Assembly (NCBI GenBank): GCA_026395775.1
Contig: JAPLYA010000142.1
Span: 1 to 18,535 of the forward strand
Direction: 5' to 3'
DNA: 18,535 nucleotides
From: Candidatus Pacearchaeota archaeon
GTDB lineage: Archaea; Nanobdellota; Nanobdellia; Pacearchaeales; GW2011-AR1
Positions 6,043 to 12,674 of this stretch are shown here, one piece after another; position 1 is the first letter of the stretch, and every line of letters starts with the position of its first letter. A program made the position numbers and the translations under genes. The notes beneath the pieces were generated by a model. It was not told where the DNA came from. It saw nothing but the letters and a program-made list of their open reading frames with translations, and did not search any database.

Positions 6043-7065
6043 ATGTCTAAAAAAAGAGAAAATCCCAATGCTCTGAGGGGAGATGGAAGACTTCCTATTA
6101 TTAATGTTGAAGCAAATTGTCTTGCTGAAGCAACTCATAAAGCTATAGTTGCATGTCATGATTATGGGGCAAGAGTAGAAACTCCAAAACAACAAGCTGG
6201 AATGAGTTTGGGTTATGATGCAGATATGACAATTAGAGTTAGAAATCCAGATGCAGAGCCAAAAATATGCAGAACAGCAATATACGATGATGGTAGGGGG
6301 GTGATGCAGTATATTCTTGAAATGACTCACGGCATACATAATCACTGGAAGAAAAACCCAGAACATTCAGAGTGGTGGGGTTATACTTATAATGAACGAT
6401 TTGTAAATCAAATACCTTTTATTCTAGCAAGAATAAAACATGATTTGGATAAGAAAGGGAGAATAACAGGAAGAGACTATCAATATGGTACCTGGAGAGC
6501 AGAAGAAGATGTTGTTCTTGAACAAGATGATCCGCCTTGCTTGCAAAGAGGACAGTTCAGATTTCTAACAAATTTAAGAGGACAAATAGTTATGAACTAT
6601 CAAACAGATTGGAGATCAAGAGATTTGCTAAAAGCATGGAATTCGAACAATATTGCACAAATAGAATTAATGAGATTATTTAGGGATAAAGTTTCAGCAA
6701 TGATACAACAACCAATTAAACTAGGAGCTTATATTGATAGGTCAAGTTCTTTACATCATTATGGGTTATATATAGATAAGGATGATTTAGAAAAAACAAT
6801 AAGGATGATGAAGAAAACAGGTTGGAGGAAAAATAGCAGAAGATTAGATGATTATTTTCAAACAAGTGATATGAATAGAACCGAATTAAAAAGATTAATA
6901 GCAGCACAGATGGTTGCTGAAAGTCAAGGACACGGATTAAATCAGCCAAAAGCAACACTAGAACAGCTAGGATTTGATGTTAGCAAGTGGATTTATCCAA
7001 AAGAATGGGATAGCTGGCCTAAATCTTGGGATAGAGAAGCTGATCCAAGAATATTAGCAAGATAA
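6043..7065 (+). CDS. Thymidylate synthase-like protein
   Basis: The 340-residue product aligns by motif with ThyA (PF00303). These are PPCLQRGQF with catalytic C166 (ThyA has PPCHxxxQF), then WRSRD (ThyA QRSxD, which binds the dUMP phosphate), NNIA (ThyA FNIA, the Asn that selects uracil) and SSLHHYG (ThyA DxHIY). Before these, RDYQYGTW is like ThyA's GxxYGxQWR. It would methylate dUMP to dTMP with methylene-tetrahydrofolate, or carry out a related C5 modification. Differences are His to Leu beside the catalytic Cys, a long N-terminal domain (about 1-85) and about 90 residues after the core in place of the usual short folate-closing tail. The cluster context supports dTMP synthesis. Confidence 0.8.
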   Translation: MSKKRENPNALRGDGRLPIINVEANCLAEATHKAIVACHDYGARVETPKQQAGMSLGYDADMTIRVRNPDAEPKICRTAIYDDGRGVMQYILEMTHGIHNHWKKNPEHSEWWGYTYNERFVNQIPFILARIKHDLDKKGRITGRDYQYGTWRAEEDVVLEQDDPPCLQRGQFRFLTNLRGQIVMNYQTDWRSRDLLKAWNSNNIAQIELMRLFRDKVSAMIQQPIKLGAYIDRSSSLHHYGLYIDKDDLEKTIRMMKKTGWRKNSRRLDDYFQTSDMNRTELKRLIAAQMVAESQGHGLNQPKATLEQLGFDVSKWIYPKEWDSWPKSWDREADPRILAR

Positions 7066-7095
7066 TTCAAACATATATATTAAATCATAACAATC

Positions 7096-7104
7096 TATTT
7101 AAAT
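7096..7104 (+). promoter_or_regulatory. TATA box of the gene at 7125
   Basis: TATTTAAAT is centred about 25 nt before the ATG at 7125. Confidence 0.55.
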
Positions 7105-7124
7105 GAAAACAAGATAAGATAAAA

Positions 7125-7619
7125 ATGCCAATATTAAATTTAATGAGATATGAGCCGCCAATAACCCAATTAAAAAGAGATGGAGACATGGTTCGAGTGC
7201 TTCATGATTTGAGAAATTCTTTGCTACAAATTGATGGTGCACTTCCAAGGGATTTAAAATTACATCATGTTGTTACAATAATTGATAGAGATAAAACAAG
7301 GGGTTATCAGCACACATTAGAGGTTGCAATGGGGGTTGAAGGAGCAAGAGTACAAAATAATATTGATTTGTCTCAAGTTGCTGGATTATTAACAAGCTAT
7401 AGAACTTCTTCAGAAGGTGGATGTGTTTCCTGTAGTCATCAAGCTTCAGCTAAGCCATTTCCAGATGAAATTGTTTCTTATTGTGAATTATATGAAACTC
7501 AAGAAAAAGTAAGTTATAAAACAGGATTCTCACCAAGAACAGCTCAATATGCTAAAAAAGGCTGTGATGATAGAAAACCAATATTCAGACCTCTGGCCGA
7601 ATTGCTTGGAGATTTATAA
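7125..7619 (+). CDS. Unrecognised protein with a possible four-cysteine zinc site
   Basis: The 164-residue protein matches no family I recognise. Residues 1-95 look alpha/beta (LKLHHVVTIIDRDKTRGYQHTL), and the C-terminal third has C100-x2-C103-x16-C120-x26-C147 in the context GCVSCSHQ...VSYCELYE...KKGCDDRKP. This spacing looks like a small zinc-binding or iron-binding domain of the C-x2-C...C...C type. The start is supported by a TATA box 25 nt upstream; a second Met at residue 7 is possible. It lies between the thymidylate synthase-like gene and the convergent dCMP deaminase gene, so a link to pyrimidine deoxynucleotide metabolism is possible by position only. Confidence 0.75.
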   Translation: MPILNLMRYEPPITQLKRDGDMVRVLHDLRNSLLQIDGALPRDLKLHHVVTIIDRDKTRGYQHTLEVAMGVEGARVQNNIDLSQVAGLLTSYRTSSEGGCVSCSHQASAKPFPDEIVSYCELYETQEKVSYKTGFSPRTAQYAKKGCDDRKPIFRPLAELLGDL

Positions 7620-7659
7620 AATTTAATTACTTTTTATCTTTTTTAATCTAAACTTCATT

Positions 7660-8193
7660 TTAATCTTGCCCTTGAGATAATAAAAATAAATCAAGAGAAT
7701 GTAATTTTTTTATATTAGCTCTTAAATCAATCTGATTAAATGCTATTCCAGCTGTTTCAAATATCTCTTTTGTTAAATTGTCTGCTTCTTTATAGACTAG
7801 ACTCCAGAAGACTCTTTTTATTCCTGCTGCATCAATATGTTTTGCACAACTTGAACATGGATAAACCAATGTATACAAACTAGCCCCTTCCGCTCTTTCT
7901 CCTGCTTTTAATAAGGCATTCAACTCGCTATGAGTTCCTCTACAAACTGATTTTCCTTTATCATGAAAATCAACAGAATTAGCTTGTTTTTTACATCCTT
8001 GTTCATAACAATTTTTTACATTTGGAGAAGCCCCATTATATCCTGTTGCTATTACTCTTTTATTCTGAACAACAACACTCCCTGTTTTTAGATGATAACA
8101 AGCAGCCCTGCCACCTGCTCTTAGAGCTAGGCTCATAAAATATAAATCCCAATCAGGCCTCCATATAGCTTCTTGAATTTCTTTTTTAGACAT
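7660..8193 (-). CDS. Deoxycytidylate (dCMP) deaminase family protein
   Basis: The 177-residue protein has the cytidine-deaminase zinc motifs HSE (H88, proton-shuttle E90) and PCSSC (C113, C116), preceded by the dCMP-deaminase-type region with TGYNGASPN and a Cys/His-rich insert (C62, C67, H77, C84), which in this family often holds a second zinc. It converts dCMP to dUMP, the substrate of thymidylate synthase. The start RPDWDLYFMSLA is typical of ComEB-type deaminases. It converges on the gene at 7125 and has its own TATA box at about 8211-8222. It provides a route to dUMP next to the thymidylate synthase-like gene. Confidence 0.92.
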   Translation of the reverse strand: MSKKEIQEAIWRPDWDLYFMSLALRAGGRAACYHLKTGSVVVQNKRVIATGYNGASPNVKNCYEQGCKKQANSVDFHDKGKSVCRGTHSELNALLKAGERAEGASLYTLVYPCSSCAKHIDAAGIKRVFWSLVYKEADNLTKEIFETAGIAFNQIDLRANIKKLHSLDLFLLSQGQD

Positions 8194-8210
8194 GAGATTT
8201 CAAGAGATTA

Positions 8211-8222
8211 TTTATATTTAAG
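8211..8222 (-). promoter_or_regulatory. TATA box of the dCMP deaminase gene
   Basis: On the minus strand CTTAAATATAAA is centred about 23 nt before the ATG at 8193. Confidence 0.5.
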
Positions 8223-8266
8223 CATTTATTTCTTATAATATATATATCCCAACAGGATAGAAAACC

Positions 8267-8274
8267 TTATAAAT
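8267..8274 (+). promoter_or_regulatory. TATA box of the thioredoxin gene
   Basis: TTATAAAT predicts transcription from about 8296, giving a short leader that contains GAGG at 8303-8306, 5 nt before the ATG. Confidence 0.5.
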
Positions 8275-8311
8275 CAATTTCTCAAGGATATTATAGATTT
8301 TTGAGGCTAAA

Positions 8312-10093
8312 ATGGTTGAAGAATTATCTGAGAACAAATTTCAAAGCTTTATCAAACAAGGCAATGTGGTAGTTGATTTTTTTGCAGAATGGTGCTTGGC
8401 TCCTGGAACAGAGATTATCTTTAATCCATGTATAAAAAAGATAAGCGAGGCAAAAAGTGGCTCAAGAGTTCTTTCTTTTGATGAGGATTTCAATGAGTCT
8501 TTCGCAGAGGTTAAATCAACGCATATTATAAATCATAACAAGAGAATAAATATTAAAACTAAAAGAGGAAGGGAAATTCTATGCACACCAGAACATCTGA
8601 TACTAACTGACAAGGGTTTTGTAAAAGCTGAGGAAATCTTTCCAGGGCAGCTAGTGGCAGTATACAGTTTATCTGATCATCCAAAAATAGAAGATGATAA
8701 AAGAATTTTCTTATCAGAAGAAAAAATAAGGGAAGCAGCAATAAACCTGGGGCTTGATAAAGAAAGATATATAAAGGAATTAAAGGAAAAAGGGCTGCTT
8801 GAAATAAAATATAATGAAGAGAAAGCATATGTTCTTGCAAGTTTAATAGGGTTTCTTTTAGCTGACGGCTCCATGTCTAATTTAAAAAATAATGAAAGAA
8901 TGATTGAATTTTTTGTTGGAAAAAAAGAGGATAAAAAAGAATTGGAGAAAGACTTGGCTTATTTGGGATTTGAAGCTTATTCAAATGAGCAAGAAATAAA
9001 AGGAAAAATTGGAGAAAGAGAATTTATCCAGAAAGGCACAAGAATTAGAATATCTAAAACTTCATTGTTTATTCTTCTCTATTCTTTAGGCGGGATAATC
9101 GGAGAGAAATTTATAAAAGGACTAAAAATACCTGGATGGGTGTCTGAAGGACCTAAGGAGATAAAGAGAGCATTTTTACAGGGGTTTCTTGGAGGTGATG
9201 GCCCAAAAGTTTGTATTTCTAGAGTAGACAGAAAAGATGCTAAATCTTACAATAAGCCCAATATAAATGCTATAGAATTCCATTTTTATTCTGAAGCAGA
9301 AAATAAGGCAGAAAAATTTGCAGAAGAAATTAGTTCGTTTTTGAATATTTTTAATGTTAAAATTAGAAATATTGAAATTAAAAAAGAGGATAGATATGAG
9401 AGAAAAGATAAAAAAATTTCTATTCTTCTTAAGATTAATTTGAATTCAAGTATGGGGTTTGCTTATAATTACTCATTAATCGGATTTAAATATTCACAAA
9501 CAAAAAAATTAGAGTCTGCTTTAGCAAGAGAGTATCTTCTAGAAAGACTGGTAAAGCATAAGGAAAGGGAAGAGAAGAAACAACAGGCAATAAATTCAAG
9601 CAAGAACCAGCCCATAAATGAGATTGCAAAAAATCTTGAAGTTTCATACTCTGTTGTGAATAACTGGCTTTCTGGAAAAAAAGCATTCCTGCCAAGAGAT
9701 TGTATAAATTATAATGAGTGGCTAAAGATGAATGTTTTTAAGAAAAATATTTTATTTGATTCAGTAAGTGATATAAAAAAAGAAGAAGGAAGCTATAATT
9801 TTGTATCTTTATCGTTAAATAATGAGACAAAAATGTTTGTTGCTAATGGGATAATTCATCACAATTGCATGCCTTGTTTGATGATGTCACCAGTTATAGA
9901 CGAGCTTTCTCTCAAGTTGAAAAAAATCAAATTTGGAAAAGTTAACATAGGGGATAATGAATCACTGGCAAGCAAGTTAAAAGTTATATCTATTCCTACA
10001 CTTGTAATATTCAAAGATGGCAAGGAAATAGCAAGAATTACAGGAGCTTTACAAGCAGATGTTTTAGAAGAAAAATTGAAAACTTATTTGTAG
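8312..10093 (+). CDS. Thioredoxin precursor interrupted by an intein
   Basis: The 593-residue precursor holds a 102-residue thioredoxin split by a 491-residue intein. The N-extein (residues 1-27) ends ...VVVDFFAEW; the C-extein begins CMPC. Splicing restores W27-C28-M29-P30-C31, the redox motif, and the C-extein also has the cis-proline loop SIPTL and the final FKDGKEIARITG segment of thioredoxins. So the precursor cannot be an active thioredoxin until it splices, and the +1 splicing nucleophile is the first catalytic cysteine itself. The protein is a thiol-disulfide reductant; position beside an anaerobic RNR and a thymidylate synthase-like gene suggests, by inference, that it supplies electrons to NrdD. 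A GAGG Shine-Dalgarno lies 5 nt before the ATG. Confidence 0.93.
   Translation: MVEELSENKFQSFIKQGNVVVDFFAEWCLAPGTEIIFNPCIKKISEAKSGSRVLSFDEDFNESFAEVKSTHIINHNKRINIKTKRGREILCTPEHLILTDKGFVKAEEIFPGQLVAVYSLSDHPKIEDDKRIFLSEEKIREAAINLGLDKERYIKELKEKGLLEIKYNEEKAYVLASLIGFLLADGSMSNLKNNERMIEFFVGKKEDKKELEKDLAYLGFEAYSNEQEIKGKIGEREFIQKGTRIRISKTSLFILLYSLGGIIGEKFIKGLKIPGWVSEGPKEIKRAFLQGFLGGDGPKVCISRVDRKDAKSYNKPNINAIEFHFYSEAENKAEKFAEEISSFLNIFNVKIRNIEIKKEDRYERKDKKISILLKINLNSSMGFAYNYSLIGFKYSQTKKLESALAREYLLERLVKHKEREEKKQQAINSSKNQPINEIAKNLEVSYSVVNNWLSGKKAFLPRDCINYNEWLKMNVFKKNILFDSVSDIKKEEGSYNFVSLSLNNETKMFVANGIIHHNCMPCLMMSPVIDELSLKLKKIKFGKVNIGDNESLASKLKVISIPTLVIFKDGKEIARITGALQADVLEEKLKTYL
8393..9865 (+). mobile_element. 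Intein with LAGLIDADG homing endonuclease and HTH
   Basis: The 491-residue intein begins CLAPGTEI (splicing Cys1), has the block-B motif TPEHLIL and ends ANGIIHHN followed by Cys+1, so all canonical splicing residues are present. Two LAGLIDADG helices occur: LIGFLLADG (D185 of the precursor) and LQGFLGGDG (D296), the catalytic acids of a DOD homing endonuclease. After them, about residues 435-460 form a helix-turn-helix (NEIAKNLEVSYSVVNNWLSGK), probably helping DNA recognition. The endonuclease would cut intein-free thioredoxin alleles at the codons for the WC-x-PC site, the most conserved part of the gene. All motifs are intact, suggesting a still mobile element. Confidence 0.93.
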
Positions 10094-10108
10094 TGGATAG
10101 ATAATTTA

Positions 10109-10221
10109 GAGGTAAATGCTAACTTCTTTTTGTATAAGGGTTGTGGGGTTCAAGCTTTTACTTCAATTGCCAAACTAATGAAAACAACTAAAAAGTATAC
10201 TAAAATAGTTTATTTTTTACC
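10109..10221 (+). repeat. Intergenic TIR element, copy E
   Basis: The left end GAGGTAAATGCTAACTTC is close to consensus; the right end is TAGTTTATTTTTTACC. The core includes GTGGGGTTCAAG, CAATTGCCAAACTAA and AAGTATACTAAAATAG. It begins 15 bp after the thioredoxin stop and lies upstream of the tRNA-Lys promoter. Confidence 0.75.
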
Positions 10222-10240
10222 AAACCGCAATTAACAACAT

Positions 10241-10248
10241 TTTTAAAT
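10241..10248 (+). promoter_or_regulatory. TATA box of the tRNA-Lys gene
   Basis: TTTTAAAT predicts a start near 10270, 55 nt before the tRNA 5' end and just at the foot of the leader hairpin. Confidence 0.5.
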
Positions 10249-10269
10249 CAATTTTCTCTATCTAATTTA

Positions 10270-10324
10270 GTGGTTGGTTTCTCCGAAACCTCGTTCGTGG
10301 ATAAGTTAAGGAGAAGCCTCACAA
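10270..10324 (+). ncRNA. Hairpin leader cotranscribed with tRNA-Lys
   Basis: GGTTTCTCC (10276-10284) pairs with GGAGAAGCC (10310-10318) in 9 bp with one G-U, around a 25-nt loop; GTG at 10270-10272 can also pair with CAC at 10320-10322. An alternative hairpin GGTTTC/GAAACC at 10276-10290 excludes the long stem. ACA at 10321-10323, just after the stem, recalls an H/ACA guide RNA end, but no pseudouridylation pocket is clear. The tRNA-Asp leader has the same layout. Confidence 0.45.
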
Positions 10325-10410
10325 GGTTTCGTAGCTCAGCCTGGTAGAGCACTGCCCTTTTAATTTTAGAAGTTAGGCAGGTGTCGTGGGTTCAAATCCC
10401 ATCGAGACCA
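10325..10410 (+). tRNA. tRNA-Lys (anticodon TTT) with a 12-nt intron
   Basis: The cloverleaf is complete: acceptor GGTTTCG/CGAGACC (one G-U pair), D arm GCTC/GAGC, anticodon stem CTGCC/GGCAG, T arm GTGGG/CCCAT with loop TTCAAAT, discriminator A, no encoded CCA. The anticodon loop is 19 nt instead of 7. With the canonical site after position 37, the intron is ATTTTAGAAGTT (10363-10374) and the mature loop CTTTTAA has anticodon TTT (10359-10361). CTTTTA and TAGAAG can pair around ATTT, giving a helix with a 3-nt bulge TTA, a reduced form of the bulge-helix-bulge substrate of the archaeal splicing endonuclease. The mature length is 74 nt. The intron is near the lower size limit for archaeal tRNAs. 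Confidence 0.93.
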
Positions 10411-10429
10411 TGTTTGTTTTTATTTAATT
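10411..10429 (+). terminator. T-rich end after tRNA-Lys
   Basis: TGTTTGTTTTTATTTAATT directly follows the tRNA; oligo-T tracts on the non-template strand terminate archaeal RNA polymerase. The tract touches the end of the convergent protease gene. Confidence 0.4.
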
Positions 10430-11338
10430 AGAAATAGCTAAATCAACCCTATTGTTGCTCAAATCTAACTCTTCACTTGTTCTTACTAGAAAACTAACTT
10501 TATCTCCCGAAAACTTTATGTTTTTAGCTTTGAAATATTTTCCTTCGCCATAATTTATTGTTTCAAGATTAAACTCTTCTATCTTGCTATTGGATGAATA
10601 AATCTCAAGAATAACATTTTCAGCTTTTGCCAGCCCTTGATTTTTTACATCAAGTGAAAAATCCAAGTAACTTATTAAATAAGCAGAATGTTTTGATGCT
10701 GAAACATTAGTAATATGCAAATCAGGCAACTCTTTAACAGAATATAATTTTTTCAACTCATCAACAATATCCTGAGTTAGCCTCTGATTACATTCGCTAA
10801 TATTATACATCAGGCTTTCTTTATTATCAGAATGCTTAAATCCTAGAACATGTAAGAGTTCATGCAACTCAACATTATAATTATTGCAGGCTTTCTGGTA
10901 TAATAATAAGATTTCTCCTTGTTCTATTATATTAAATTTATCTGTCTTGATTATTGTTTTAGCTCCACCTTCTCCTGCTATGAATGTGTCTCCATTTTTA
11001 GGAGCTTCTGTTTCCCTGCAGTTAACAAGAACATTCCCAATACTGGCTGAATAAAAAATTATCGGAGTTTCATTTTCTAATCTAAAAAATGCTTGAATCA
11101 TTCTATCTTTTTTCTCTTGACTACAAGCAGCATCAATAGAATAAGTCAGGCTTTTTTCAGGAAATCTCATATTTGGATAAAACTGCAAGCTTCCATTGTA
11201 ACTTGGAAGATTAATAGTTGATTGGTTTTGAGTAAAATTAATGGGCAAGCTTGGAGATAAATAATTATAAGCCAGAATTCCGAGCATAATTATTGCCAAG
11301 AAAAATAACAACCATCCCAGCAATCCCCCTTTGTTCAT
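10424..11338 (-). CDS. Membrane-anchored metzincin-type metalloprotease
   Basis: The 304-residue protein has an N-terminal membrane anchor (about residues 7-26, after MNKGG) and then an outside domain. The zinc motif HELLHVLGFKH (H159, E160, H163, G166, H169) followed by the Met-turn SLMY (M177) is the extended HExxHxxGxxH signature of metzincins, as in matrixin-type (M10) proteases. Four cysteines (C72, C107, C151, C183) probably form disulfides. Residues about 204-304 (LPDLHITNVSAS... VKNQGLAKAENV) look like a CARDB-type beta-sandwich. It should cleave proteins at the cell surface. A TATA box at 11361-11370 lies about 27 nt before the ATG. It is convergent with tRNA-Lys. Confidence 0.88.
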   Translation of the reverse strand: MNKGGLLGWLLFFLAIIMLGILAYNYLSPSLPINFTQNQSTINLPSYNGSLQFYPNMRFPEKSLTYSIDAACSQEKKDRMIQAFFRLENETPIIFYSASIGNVLVNCRETEAPKNGDTFIAGEGGAKTIIKTDKFNIIEQGEILLLYQKACNNYNVELHELLHVLGFKHSDNKESLMYNISECNQRLTQDIVDELKKLYSVKELPDLHITNVSASKHSAYLISYLDFSLDVKNQGLAKAENVILEIYSSNSKIEEFNLETINYGEGKYFKAKNIKFSGDKVSFLVRTSEELDLSNNRVDLAISN

Positions 11339-11360
11339 CCTATTTCTAGCAAAAGAGAAT

Positions 11361-11370
11361 TTTTAAATAT
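11361..11370 (-). promoter_or_regulatory. TATA box of the metalloprotease gene
   Basis: On the minus strand ATATTTAAAA is centred 27 nt before the ATG at 11338. It begins 1 bp after the 3' end of tRNA-Asp, so the promoter may overlap the tRNA termination region. Confidence 0.55.
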
Positions 11371-11371
11371 A

Positions 11372-11443
11372 CGCCCACGCCGGGAGTCGGACCCGGATCG
11401 CATCCGTGACAGGGATGAGTCATAACCGCTAGACCACGTAGGC
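11372..11443 (-). tRNA. tRNA-Asp (anticodon GTC)
   Basis: Read on the minus strand: acceptor GCCTACG/CGTGGGC, D arm with GTC/GAC, anticodon stem CATCC/GGATG around loop CTGTCAC (anticodon GTC), T stem CCGGG/CCCGG with loop TCCGACT, discriminator G, no encoded CCA. The variable loop is 4 nt (CGAT), giving 72 nt in total. There is no intron. Confidence 0.95.
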
Positions 11444-11491
11444 AAACAATTTGCTAAGTCTATTTTCTTGTATTCTCGAAGCAAGTTGTTT
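11444..11491 (-). ncRNA. Hairpin leader of tRNA-Asp
   Basis: In the minus-strand RNA AAACAACTTGCT (11491-11480) pairs with AGCAAATTGTTT (11455-11444) over 12 positions with one A-C mismatch, around a 24-nt loop. The stem ends exactly at the tRNA 5' end. A TATA-like TTTAAATAATT at 11515-11525 predicts a start near 11493, the foot of the hairpin. The transcript would therefore be hairpin then tRNA, as at tRNA-Lys. Confidence 0.45.
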
Positions 11492-11514
11492 CAGAGCATA
11501 GAGACAAGTCGCTC

Positions 11515-11525
11515 TTTAAATAATT
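11515..11525 (-). promoter_or_regulatory. Probable TATA box of tRNA-Asp
   Basis: AATTATTTAAA on the minus strand lies about 76 nt before the tRNA; the predicted start coincides with the leader hairpin. Confidence 0.45.
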
Positions 11526-11594
11526 AATGAGTCTCTGTGCGAACTGAATTTGTAAACTTTAATAGATTTTTAAACCTTATTGAAACTGGTTTTT

Positions 11595-11708
11595 GGTAAA
11601 TGGTAAACTATTTCAATAAACAAGTAGGGGTTTTCATAGGTTTAGAAAACAATTACCCAAACTAAGCACAATTAAAACCTATACAAAGCGAAGCTTATCT
11701 TTTACCTC
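11595..11708 (+). repeat. Intergenic TIR element, copy F
   Basis: The left end is GGTAAATGGTAAACTATT and the right end GCGAAGCTTATCTTTTACCTC. The core GTAGGGGTTTTCATAGGTTT, AACAATTACCCAAACTAAG and CACAATTAAAA is the best match to the consensus. It fills most of the 300-bp gap between tRNA-Asp and the next gene and stops 7 bp before that gene's TATA box. Confidence 0.75.
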
Positions 11709-11714
11709 TATATC

Positions 11715-11722
11715 TTTTTAAA
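11715..11722 (+). promoter_or_regulatory. TATA box of the PP-loop thiouridylase-like gene
   Basis: TTTTTAAA is centred about 25 nt before the ATG at 11744. Confidence 0.55.
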
Positions 11723-11743
11723 CTTCTATTTTCTTCATAAAGT

Positions 11744-12571
11744 ATGGAAAAAGCACTTGTTTTATTATCAGGGGGATTAGATTCCAGACTGGCTTGCAAG
11801 ATACTTCAAGAAAAATATAAAGTTACAGCAATGTTTTTCTTGCTGCCATTCACAGGAGGATGTTGCAAAGATAAATTTTGTGTCTTTAAATTCTGTCAAA
11901 AACAAGGAATAAAGCTAGAAATTGATGATTGCACTAAGGGAAAACTATTTCGTGAATATATGGAACTGCTGAGAAAACCAAAACATGGGAGGGGAACAGC
12001 TCTCAATCCTTGCAGAGATTGTCATATTTTTATGTTTAAGAAAGCAAAACAATATGCAGACAAAAATAAGATTAAGATTATAGCAACAGGAGAAGTTCTA
12101 GATCAAAGGCCACTAAGCCAGACTGAAAAAGCTCTGAAAATAATTGATGAAGAACTTGGCTTTAAAGTTACTAGACCATTAATTGAGCTAGGAATTCATG
12201 GTAGACAGAGAAAACAGCAAATTGCTCTAGCTTCAAAATATCAAATTGATTACCCTTCTCCTGGTGGGGGATGTTTATTATGCGAGAGGGAATACTGTAA
12301 AAAACTTAAGCTTGTTCTAGATAATCCTAATTTAAGCTATAATGATATTCAACTTTTATCAATTGGGAGGCATTTTCTCTCTAGCCAGGTTATTCTGGGC
12401 AAGAATCATCAGGAGAATCTTCTTCTTGAGAAGCAATCAGGCATAAAGCTTATTCCAGAACAACCAGGCCCAACAGCTCTGGTTAAGTCTAAAGAACTAG
12501 TCAATCAAGCCAAAGAGCTAATTCAGAAGTATTCTAAGCATAAGATTCTTAAGTTTAAGACTAAGAATTAA
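11744..12571 (+). CDS. PP-loop ATPase, MnmA/ThiI-like tRNA thiolation protein
   Basis: The 275-residue protein starts with the PP-loop LLSGGLDSRLA (SGGLDS 9-14), which adenylates its substrate, and continues with NPCRDCH (C90, C93), ATGEVLDQRP (114-123) and YPSPGGGCLLC (170-180). These motifs define a family related to MnmA and ThiI that is annotated as a tRNA sulfurtransferase; the conserved cysteines would carry the sulfur or an Fe-S cluster. Extra cysteines (C40, C41, C46, C51) form another cluster near the N-terminus. The likely role is 2-thio- or 4-thiouridine formation in tRNA; the exact position is unknown. A TATA box 25 nt upstream supports a leaderless mRNA. Repeat copy G fills the gap after it exactly. 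Confidence 0.82.
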   Translation: MEKALVLLSGGLDSRLACKILQEKYKVTAMFFLLPFTGGCCKDKFCVFKFCQKQGIKLEIDDCTKGKLFREYMELLRKPKHGRGTALNPCRDCHIFMFKKAKQYADKNKIKIIATGEVLDQRPLSQTEKALKIIDEELGFKVTRPLIELGIHGRQRKQQIALASKYQIDYPSPGGGCLLCEREYCKKLKLVLDNPNLSYNDIQLLSIGRHFLSSQVILGKNHQENLLLEKQSGIKLIPEQPGPTALVKSKELVNQAKELIQKYSKHKILKFKTKN

Positions 12572-12674
12572 AAGAAAAACTATTTAGCATACATAAAATT
12601 GGGGTTCATTGGGTTAATTAACACCACTGCTCGCTCAATTAAAAAGGTTACAAAATTAGTTTAGTATTTACCTC
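12572..12674 (+). repeat. Intergenic TIR element, copy G
   Basis: This element occupies the whole gap between two convergent genes. It starts right after the thiouridylase-like stop, and its right end TTAGTATTTACCTC runs into the stop codon of the HAD gene. It carries TTGGGGTTCATTGGGTTAATT in the core, and its left end (AAAAACTATTTAGCATAC) is more decayed. Confidence 0.65.

Noticed and set aside
8559..8840. Minus-strand ORFs within the intein
   Set aside because: They are shadows of the intein frame with low-complexity hydrophobic translations and no promoter or start signal.
10270..10324. Definite H/ACA guide RNA before tRNA-Lys
   Set aside because: An ACA follows the stem, but no clear upper stem, pseudouridylation pocket or kink-turn can be drawn, so it is reported only as a structured leader.
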